Of a stretch of DNA of 5,404 bases, positions 1-4,871 are shown piece after piece. Each line of letters opens with the position of its first letter. Within the stretch, counting starts at the first letter, position 1. This DNA is from Gemmatimonadota bacterium. GTDB taxonomy: Bacteria; Latescibacterota; UBA2968; UBA8231. A model generated the notes under the pieces. That model worked only from the letters and a program-made list of their open reading frames with translations, was not told where the DNA came from and ran no database searches. The position numbers were made by a program, and so were the translations under genes. The DNA lies in contig JAPOYQ010000076.1 of the NCBI GenBank assembly GCA_026706505.1, forward strand, positions 1 through 5,404. Direction: 5' to 3'.

Positions 1-1
1 A

Positions 2-640
2 GCCGAGACCTTCGCCCCCGACGACCCGCGCTACGGCCGCACCGCCCATCAACTCGCCCAACTCCACGTCGTGCGCGGCGAACTCGCGCGGGCCGAAAGC
101 CTCTACCAGCACTTGCACGAACGGCAAGCGGCCCTCCCGGACGACCATCCCGACAAGGTGTTGACGCTCGACAAGTTAGGCGACACCTATCGACTCCAGC
201 AACGACCAGCCGAGGCCGCCGCGCTCTACGACCGCGTCCTCGCCTTTCAACAGGCGCACCGAGGCGATGAGGAAGTCGCGGCGACCATGCAGAAGTTATC
301 CGACCTCTACCGCGCACAGGGCGACCGCGCCGCGGCCGATTCCCTCGCGCAACGCGCCCATGTCCTAAATCTCCGCGCCCGCGCCCATGCCCTATTCCTC
401 CAAGGCCACTACCAAAAGGCCGCGCCCCTGTACCACAGTGCGCTGGCCCTGCAAGCGGGCGATCATCCCGATTTGGCCCGCACTTGTTACTACTTAGGCC
501 GCCTGTACGACGCGCAGGATCGCTATCGGCAGGCCGAGCACTTCTACCGGCGCGCCCTAGCCGCGTCCCCCACCAGCGACCCCGACCAAGTCGGAGCAGC
601 ACTCGCCGACCTACTTGCCCGCAAGACCAATCATCCCTAA
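2..640 (+). CDS. Tetratricopeptide-repeat protein, C-terminal part (5' end outside window)
   Basis: The reading frame is open from the first full codon of the window (base 2) and ends at TAA 638-640, leaving 212 residues. A GTG at 71 could act as a start, but the 23 codons before it already look like a TPR helix, so the gene most likely begins upstream of the window. The protein is made of degenerate TPR units, at about residues 13-46, 52-86, 92-122, 125-152 and 158-190. Each shows the L..LG.LY / Y..A...Y..AL pattern, for example LGDTYRLQQRPAEAAALYDR and YYLGRLYDAQDRYRQAEHFY. The first three units are spaced about 40 residues apart, as in kinesin-light-chain-type TPRs; the fourth is shorter. 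TPR arrays are protein-binding scaffolds; no catalytic domain is visible, so no specific role can be given. The next gene starts 19 bases after the stop, which suggests co-transcription. TPR identity is firm; the true N-terminus and any fused domain are unknown. Confidence 0.85.
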   Translation, partial: AETFAPDDPRYGRTAHQLAQLHVVRGELARAESLYQHLHERQAALPDDHPDKVLTLDKLGDTYRLQQRPAEAAALYDRVLAFQQAHRGDEEVAATMQKLSDLYRAQGDRAAADSLAQRAHVLNLRARAHALFLQGHYQKAAPLYHSALALQAGDHPDLARTCYYLGRLYDAQDRYRQAEHFYRRALAASPTSDPDQVGAALADLLARKTNHP

Positions 641-659
641 CACCCATAGGAGTCCCTTT

Positions 660-1661
660 ATGAACCGCCCCCCCACAGAGTTCAAACGCATTGCTGCTGC
701 CGATCTCAGGGCTTTTGGCACGGCCTGCCTCCGCGCTGCTGGCATGTCCGCCGCACACGCCGCGCAGTTGGCCGACCTGCTGACCAATTCGGACTTGCGC
801 GGCGTGCGCTCGCACGGCACTCGCGCCTTGTACGGGTATTGCTGCACGCTCCGCGACAAAAAAGCCAACCCCGACCCAGACATCCGCGTCCTGCGCGAAA
901 GCGACACCCACGTCTTTGTCGATGGCGATGGCAGCCTCGGATACGCGCCGACTATGCTAGCTGCGGAACGCGCCATCGCCAAGGCCAAGGAAAAGGGTCT
1001 CGCCATCGGCGCGGCCTGCCACATTGGACACTACGGCTCAGCGGGACACTATGTGCGTCGCGCCATGGCGGAAAACTGCGTGGGCTTCTCAGTGCAAGCG
1101 GCCTATCCCCAGTACTACCCCAGCAACGACGGTAAGCGCGCCGCCCACTACGGCAACCCGCCCTTGTGCTTTGGCCTGCCCGGACAAGACGGACCACCTG
1201 TAGTACTCGACGTAGCCACCTGTATCCTCGCCGACTACCAACGCGGCGAGCAGATCGAAACCATTGAAGAGCTGATCCCAGCAGCCTTCTTCAAATCCAT
1301 GGGCTACACCGCAGCCGCCACCCTGCTCGGTGGGGCTTTTGTCGGCCAAGGTGGCGACCGCGCCCGCGAGATCGCCGCGCAATGGCCAGCAGCGCGCATG
1401 GGCAGCTTAATCCTCGTCCTCGACTTGGGACTCTTCGCACCCGCTCCGCAAGTGCGCCACGGCGTCGATGAACTGGTGCGTCTAGCGAGCGAGCAGATGA
1501 TCCCGCTGCGCGGGTACGACGAAGTCACCCTGCCCGGCACGCCCGAACATCGCAATGAAGAAGCGTACGCACGCGACGGCGTACCCGTTGGCGTAGAGGA
1601 TGTCGAGCGCCTAGCCGAGTGTGGCCGAGCCTTTGACATCGTGCCCCCGTGGCTGGACTAA
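660..1661 (+). CDS. Ldh-family (malate/L-lactate/diketogulonate type) oxidoreductase, compact form
   Basis: This 333-residue protein belongs to the Ldh_2 family of NAD(P)-dependent oxidoreductases, which interconvert 2-hydroxy and 2-oxo acids or related imino acids in the cytoplasm (malate, L-lactate, sulfolactate, ureidoglycolate, 2,3-diketogulonate). The N-terminal SDLRGVRSHGTRAL segment (residues 44-57) carries the family's catalytic His (His52). HIGHYGSAGHY (121-131) matches the conserved N/H-HFG-x2-G-x-Y motif, GNPPLCFGLPG (165-175) matches GTNP-x4-A-x-P, and LPGTPEHR (291-298) matches the C-terminal PGE-x-E motif. Between VLDVATC (182-188) and FFKSMGY (210-216) the protein is roughly 25-30 residues shorter than typical members, with TC in place of the usual TS. 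ATG 660 is chosen because AGGAG (648-652) lies 7 bases upstream; an in-frame start at 615 would overlap the preceding gene. The stop is 47 bases before the transketolase gene. The family is secure; the substrate is unknown. Confidence 0.85.
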   Translation: MNRPPTEFKRIAAADLRAFGTACLRAAGMSAAHAAQLADLLTNSDLRGVRSHGTRALYGYCCTLRDKKANPDPDIRVLRESDTHVFVDGDGSLGYAPTMLAAERAIAKAKEKGLAIGAACHIGHYGSAGHYVRRAMAENCVGFSVQAAYPQYYPSNDGKRAAHYGNPPLCFGLPGQDGPPVVLDVATCILADYQRGEQIETIEELIPAAFFKSMGYTAAATLLGGAFVGQGGDRAREIAAQWPAARMGSLILVLDLGLFAPAPQVRHGVDELVRLASEQMIPLRGYDEVTLPGTPEHRNEEAYARDGVPVGVEDVERLAECGRAFDIVPPWLD

Positions 1662-1708
1662 CACCGCGCCGGTCTCTACCTTAACGAACCGCAAAAAGGA
1701 GACCTTCT

Positions 1709-2575
1709 ATGAGCCTGACGCGCGCGCGCCACGCCGAGCTAAAGCGCTATGCCATCCAATTGCGCCGCCTAGTCGTCGAGTCGGTACACCACGCTGGAGC
1801 CGGCCACTTGGGCGGCCCCATGTCCGCAGCCGAATTGCTCGTCGCCCTGTACTTCGCCGAGCTAAACATCGACCCGGCCCAACCCCGCGACGCAGACCGT
1901 GACCGCTTCATCTTGTCCAAGGGGCACTCCTCGATCGGCCTCTACGCGGCTTTGGCCCTGCGCGGTTACCTACCTATTGAGGAACTCGCCACCTTTGACG
2001 CCATTGACTCCCGCCTCCAGGGCCACCCGGACATGAGCGTCCTCCCCGGCCTCGACATGTCCACCGGCTCGCTGGGCCAGGGATTGTCGCCCGGCCTCGG
2101 CATGGCCCTCGCCGCCCGGCAGAAGGGACAGGACTTTCGCACTTGGGTGATGATCGGCGACGGCGACTCGCAGGAGGGGCAAATATGGGAGGCGGCCTTT
2201 GTCGCGGCGCGCTACGGCCTCGACAATCTCACCGCCATCCTCGACTGGAACGGCCTCCAGCAATACGGCTGGGCCACTGAAAAGGGCTACGGCGTGCTCG
2301 ACCGCTTGGCCGCGCAGGAAAACCCCCTCAGCCGTTGGCGCGCCTTTGGCTGGAACGCCATCGAAACTGACGGCCACGACTTCCCCGCCATTTTCGCGGC
2401 CTTTGCCGAGGCCAAGGCACACCGCGGTCAACCCACCATCATCGTCGCCCGCACGGTCAAGGGCAAAGGAATCTCCTACATGGAAAACGACTTCAACTGG
2501 CATTCCAAGCCAATGACCGACCAAGACCTCAAACAAGCGCAGGACGAACTCGCCGCGCAGGAGGCCGCGCTGTGA
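1709..2575 (+). CDS. Transketolase, N-terminal (ThDP-binding) subunit
   Basis: This 288-residue protein covers the N-terminal pyrophosphate-binding half of transketolase, which moves a two-carbon ketol unit between a ketose and an aldose using thiamine diphosphate and a divalent metal. AGHLGGPMS (31-39) carries the catalytic His33, DRFILSKGHSS (65-75) a second active-site His73, QGHPD (104-108) the His106 region, and STGSLGQGLSPGLGMALA (118-135) the cofactor-binding stretch. The ThDP/metal motif begins GDGDSQEGQIWEA (150-162) and ends at Asn181 in ILDWN. VKGKGISYMEN (250-260) with a following His265 is also typical. The pyrimidine-binding and C-terminal domains are absent here and are encoded by the next gene, so the enzyme is of the split, two-subunit kind. 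ATG 1709 has a strong AAGGAG (1696-1701) 7 bases ahead. Its stop codon overlaps the start of the second subunit. Activity on the standard pentose-phosphate substrates is not assured, since split transketolases also serve specialised sugar pathways. Confidence 0.95.
   Translation: MSLTRARHAELKRYAIQLRRLVVESVHHAGAGHLGGPMSAAELLVALYFAELNIDPAQPRDADRDRFILSKGHSSIGLYAALALRGYLPIEELATFDAIDSRLQGHPDMSVLPGLDMSTGSLGQGLSPGLGMALAARQKGQDFRTWVMIGDGDSQEGQIWEAAFVAARYGLDNLTAILDWNGLQQYGWATEKGYGVLDRLAAQENPLSRWRAFGWNAIETDGHDFPAIFAAFAEAKAHRGQPTIIVARTVKGKGISYMENDFNWHSKPMTDQDLKQAQDELAAQEAAL
2559..2564 (+). promoter_or_regulatory. Ribosome binding site inside the upstream gene (decides GTG start at 2572)
   Basis: A perfect AGGAGG lies within the last codons of the N-terminal transketolase subunit, 7 bases before GTG 2572. 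It supports GTG 2572 as the start of the second subunit and points to translational coupling across the 4-base GTGA overlap (2572-2575), which would help make the two subunits in equal amounts. Confidence 0.8.
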
Positions 2576-3519
2576 ACCTTTCCACCACCGGCGAGATGCT
2601 GGCCCAGCGCGACGCTTTTGGCGACGCGCTCATCGAACTCATTGACCGCGACCCGCGCGTGTACGTGCTCGACGGCGATTTGGCCAACTCGACCAAGGCC
2701 GACAAAGTCTCCCGCGAGCGGCCCGGTCGCTTCCTCGAAATGGGCATTGCCGAGCAAAACATGATGGGCGTCGCCGCTGGCATGGCCACCTGCGGCCTCG
2801 TACCGTGGCTGAGCAGCTTCGCCTGTTTTATCGTCAACCGCGACCTCGACCAGCTCCGCGTCGTCGTCGCCCAACCCAATCTGCCGGTCAAACTCTGCGG
2901 TGCCTACTCGGGCCTATTGACTGGCAAAACCGGCAAAACCCATCAAGAAGTCGCCGACATCTCCGTCATGCGGGCCATGCCGAACATGACCGTCTTAGCC
3001 CCGGCCGACGCCGTAGAGGTCCGCGCTTGTATGCTGGTAGCCAACGACCTGCCCGGCCCCGTGTACGTACGCATGACGCGCGATCCAGAGCCGGTCATCT
3101 TTCCGACCGACTACGAGTTTGAGCTAGGCCGCGCCTTTGTCGTGCGCGAGGGCACGGACATCGCCCTTATATCCACGGGGGCCCAAACCCCGCGCTGCCT
3201 TGCCGCGGCCGACGAATTGGCGCGCGAGGGAATCTCGGCACTCGTCTTGCACGTGCCGACCCTCAAACCACTCGACGCAGACGCCATTGTCGCCGCGGCC
3301 GTACAGACGGGCCGGGTAGTAACGGCCGAAGACCACACAATCATCGGCGGCTTGGGCGGCGCTGTCGCCGAAGTGCTAGGGGAGCAGCATCCCACACCCA
3401 TTCGGCGCGTCGGCATCCGCGACGTATTTGGCGAATCCGCACCTAACGAGGATCTACTGCAAAAATACGGTCTGACCCCCGGGCACGTCGCGCAGACGGC
3501 GCGGGCGCTGCTCTCTTGA
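2572..3519 (+). CDS. Transketolase, C-terminal (pyrimidine-binding) subunit
   Basis: This 315-residue protein supplies the second half of transketolase. The pyrimidine-binding domain comes first: YVLDGDLANSTKAD (31-44), then FLEMGIAEQNMMGVAAGMA (54-72), in which Glu61 is the Glu that activates the thiamine ring. SSFACFIVNRDLDQLR (81-96) matches the family's TFA-x-F-x3-R-x2-DQ-x-R block, and GKTHQEVADISVMRAMPNM (121-139) carries the substrate-side His124 and the MPNM turn. The C-terminal transketolase domain runs from about residue 187 and includes TGRVVTAEDHTIIGGLGGAV (246-265). It lacks the GDG-x-N cofactor motif, which is in the upstream gene, so the two proteins should assemble into one active enzyme. 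The DXS and pyruvate dehydrogenase E1-beta families share this fold, but the partner's GDGDSQEGQ motif and the short lengths favour split transketolase. The start is GTG, overlapping the previous stop. It is the last gene of the apparent operon. Confidence 0.95.
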   Translation: MNLSTTGEMLAQRDAFGDALIELIDRDPRVYVLDGDLANSTKADKVSRERPGRFLEMGIAEQNMMGVAAGMATCGLVPWLSSFACFIVNRDLDQLRVVVAQPNLPVKLCGAYSGLLTGKTGKTHQEVADISVMRAMPNMTVLAPADAVEVRACMLVANDLPGPVYVRMTRDPEPVIFPTDYEFELGRAFVVREGTDIALISTGAQTPRCLAAADELAREGISALVLHVPTLKPLDADAIVAAAVQTGRVVTAEDHTIIGGLGGAVAEVLGEQHPTPIRRVGIRDVFGESAPNEDLLQKYGLTPGHVAQTARALLS

Positions 3520-3540
3520 CCGCCGTATCCAAATGCCCGT

Positions 3541-3691
3541 AATTAAGTGAGGCTCATTTACTGCAACCGATAACCACAAGCTGCTGATGACGCGACATAC
3601 TGGGTTTACCTGCCACACAGAGTGTTTGTTCGTCAGCAGAAGCTCATACGATTCATTAGAGTGCATCATCTCAGATGCACTCTTTTTCTTT
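3541..3691 (+). other. Low-GC structured intergenic stretch, possible small RNA or leader
   Basis: Between two GC-rich genes this stretch falls to about 44% G+C by hand count (66 of 150 bases over 3541-3690). It has no convincing reading frame on either strand. CTGCTGA (3581-3587) pairs with TCAGCAG (3633-3639), and after a 3-base bulge CG (3591-3592) pairs with CG (3631-3632), giving a long hairpin. Inside it, ACAC (3615-3618) can pair with GTGT (3622-3625). The region ends with a perfect intrinsic terminator. It could be a terminated small RNA, a long 3' untranslated region of the transketolase operon, or a regulated leader of the zinc-ribbon gene. I did not recognise any known RNA family, and no convincing promoter was found. 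Confidence 0.3.
3658..3691 (+). terminator. Intrinsic terminator after the transketolase operon
   Basis: AGAGTGCATC (3658-3667) and GATGCACTCT (3674-3683) form a perfect 10-bp stem around the 6-base loop ATCTCA, followed by TTTTCTTT (3684-3691). The stem is only half G+C, so strength may be moderate. It lies 139 bases after the transketolase stop and 29 bases before the next start codon, separating the catabolic operon from the zinc-ribbon/rnpB block, unless it acts as an attenuator for that block. Confidence 0.85.
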
Positions 3692-3720
3692 GGTCAGTGC
3701 CACGGGAAACGAGAGGCCGC

Positions 3721-4440
3721 ATGAAAGAGGGTTTGCAGCAACTGTTGAAGCTCCAAGAAGTCGATAAAAAGCTTTTCGAACTGGAAGAGGCCAAAGAAAA
3801 ATATCCCGCTGAAATCGACCTGCGTCGCGGCAGGATAACAAAAGCGCGGTCCGTCTTGAGCGATCTAGAGGCCCAGAGCGCGGAGTTCGAAAAGCAACAG
3901 CGGCACTGCGAGCGCGAGATCGAAAGTGGCAAGGCCACCCTGCGCGAGCGCGAGGAGCGCTTTGCCGTAGTGACGACCAACAAGGAATACGATTCTCTCC
4001 AACTCGAGATCGAGATTTGCAAACAGACCATTGCCGAACACGAGACGCAGTCGATCAAAGCCCTTGAAGGCCTAGAGCGAATTCAGGAACAGATCGACGA
4101 AGAGCAAAGCGCTTTTGAGGAGGTCCGCGAGGCCGAGCAAGAGCGCATTGACGAACTCGAAGGCCAGCTCGGCACCATGCAGGAACAAATCGACGACGTC
4201 GTAGCAAGTCGGCAGATGGTCGCCAAGAGCATCGAGGACATCGATGCCCAATTACTGCAGATATACGAGCGCAGGAAGGGGCGGCGCGGGATTCGCGTCG
4301 CAGCCGTGCGCAAGGAAGCTTGCGGCGCTTGTTACCACCAGATGCCCGCCCAAGTTCGCAATGAGGTCCGCCTCGGCAACCGCGTCATCTACTGCGAAAG
4401 TTGCGGCACCATTATGGTTTGGGACGAGCAGTCGGTTTAA
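3721..4440 (+). CDS. Coiled-coil protein with C4 zinc ribbon (CT398/DUF164 family)
   Basis: This 239-residue protein has the layout of the zf-RING_7 (DUF164, CT398-like) family. A long, highly charged coiled coil spans about residues 3-185, beginning with LLKLQEVDKKLFELEE (8-23) and including the family's signature VTTNKEYDSLQLEIE (84-98). A small zinc ribbon follows at the C-terminus, with ligands in CGAC (Cys201, Cys204) and CESC (Cys225, Cys228). Family members are cytosolic and widespread, often annotated as putative nucleic-acid or protein-assembly factors; no reaction is established. ATG 3721 is chosen because GAGAGG (3711-3716) precedes it, the family's usual start fits here, and an upstream GTG at 3622 would run translation through the terminator hairpin. 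The stop TAA lies only 4 bases before the RNase P RNA, so the two are likely co-transcribed or the rnpB promoter lies inside this gene. Family assignment is strong; cellular role is open. Confidence 0.9.
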   Translation: MKEGLQQLLKLQEVDKKLFELEEAKEKYPAEIDLRRGRITKARSVLSDLEAQSAEFEKQQRHCEREIESGKATLREREERFAVVTTNKEYDSLQLEIEICKQTIAEHETQSIKALEGLERIQEQIDEEQSAFEEVREAEQERIDELEGQLGTMQEQIDDVVASRQMVAKSIEDIDAQLLQIYERRKGRRGIRVAAVRKEACGACYHQMPAQVRNEVRLGNRVIYCESCGTIMVWDEQSV

Positions 4441-4444
4441 CTTT

Positions 4445-4820
4445 GGGAGGAGTAAGTTGGGCGGGCGCGCTAGCGGCTCCTAGCGGCCGCTGGTGAGGAA
4501 AGTCCGAGCTCCACAGGACAGGATGCTGGGTAACGCCCAGGGGGGGCAACCCCACAGACAGTGCCACAGAAAACACACCGCCCAGCTTGCTGGGTAAGGT
4601 TGAAAAGGCGAGGTAAGAGCTCACCGCACCTGCGGCGACGCAGGTGGCAGGGTAAACCTCATCCGGAGCAAGGCTAAGTAGGGGAAAAGAGGTGGTCCGC
4701 CTCGCTATATTCCCGGGTAAGCTGCACCGAGGCGGTCGGGCAACCGCCGCCCCAGATGAATGCCCGCACAGCGCACTTCAGATGCGTGGACAGAACTCGG
4801 CTTATAGACTCACTCCTCCC
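4445..4820 (+). ncRNA. rnpB: RNase P RNA, bacterial type A
   Basis: This is the catalytic RNA of ribonuclease P, which removes 5' leaders from tRNA precursors. The ends pair as helix P1: GGGAGGAGTAAGT (4445-4457) with ACTCACTCCTCCC (4808-4820), with one A-C mismatch. P2 is GCGGGC (4461-4466) with GCCCGC (4762-4767). P3 is a short hairpin (4468-4477 with 4486-4495). The universal core GAGGAAAGTCCGAGCTCC follows, and P4 forms from AAG-T-CCGAG (4500-4508) with CTCGGCTT (4796-4803), keeping the bulged U at 4503. The GA/TC pair here replaces GG/CC of E. coli, a covariation that supports a functional fold. ACAGAAAACA, GGTAAGAG, GGTAAACC and CCGGAGCAAGGC-like segments are conserved, and a GGT at 4691-4693 may be the site that pairs with the tRNA CCA end. 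P12 is a perfect 7-bp stem, and GGCGGT/ACCGCC gives P18. At about 376 nt it is normal for type A. Exact mature ends are uncertain by a few bases. Confidence 0.97.
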
Positions 4821-4821
4821 A

Positions 4822-4861
4822 CACCCGGGGCCCGGCGGCTCCGGGTGATTTTTCTTTTTTT
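4822..4861 (+). terminator. Intrinsic terminator of rnpB
   Basis: CACCCGGGGCC (4822-4832) pairs with GGCTCCGGGTG (4837-4847) as an 11-bp stem with one G-U wobble and a CGGC loop. After one A comes a T-rich tract (4849-4861) broken by a single C at 4854. It starts one base after helix P1 of the RNase P RNA, so it sets the primary 3' end. The T-tract ends exactly where the ribosome binding site of the next gene begins. Confidence 0.95.
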
Positions 4862-4867
4862 GGAGAG
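4862..4867 (+). promoter_or_regulatory. Ribosome binding site abutting the rnpB terminator
   Basis: GGAGAG sits directly after the terminator T-tract, with GGAG 6 bases before ATG 4872. It fixes the start of the downstream exported protein. No separate promoter can fit between the terminator and this site. Confidence 0.75.
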
Positions 4868-4871
4868 CTAT

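Noticed and set aside
615..659. An upstream in-frame start for the Ldh-family gene at 615
   Set aside because: It overlaps the end of the TPR gene, lacks a ribosome binding site, and adds 15 residues unlike the family; ATG 660 has AGGAG at ideal spacing.
1970..2536. Long minus-strand open frame opposite the transketolase N-terminal gene
   Set aside because: It is a mirror frame of a GC-rich gene with strong transketolase motifs; its translation shows no domain and no start signal.
3516..3545. Sigma70-type promoter (TTGACC then TAATTA) after the transketolase stop
   Set aside because: The -35-like hexamer is good, but the -10 candidate matches TATAAT poorly and the 18-base spacing is not ideal; too weak to annotate.
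3541..3660. Degenerate tRNA gene in the low-GC gap
   Set aside because: I checked both strands for a T-loop GTTCRA with matching stems and an acceptor stem; GTTCGTC near 3628 has no matching T stem and no cloverleaf can be formed.
3622..3720. Extended zinc-ribbon protein starting at GTG 3622
   Set aside because: The extension would translate through the perfect terminator hairpin and T-tract, its residues do not fit the coiled coil, and ATG 3721 has its own ribosome binding site and the family's usual start.
4470..4490. Short direct repeat CTAGCGG (4470-4476 and 4480-4486) as a mobile-element or phage site
   Set aside because: It lies inside the P3 hairpin of the RNase P RNA and is explained by the pairing there.
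4412..4624. Minus-strand reading frame across the zinc-ribbon end and rnpB
   Set aside because: It runs antisense through conserved RNase P RNA and a real gene end, with no ribosome binding site or recognisable protein motif; it is a by-product of GC-rich sequence.
4803..4808. TATAGA as a -10 box for the downstream exported-protein gene
   Set aside because: It belongs to the conserved CGGCTTATAGACT end of the RNase P RNA and has no -35 hexamer at suitable spacing.
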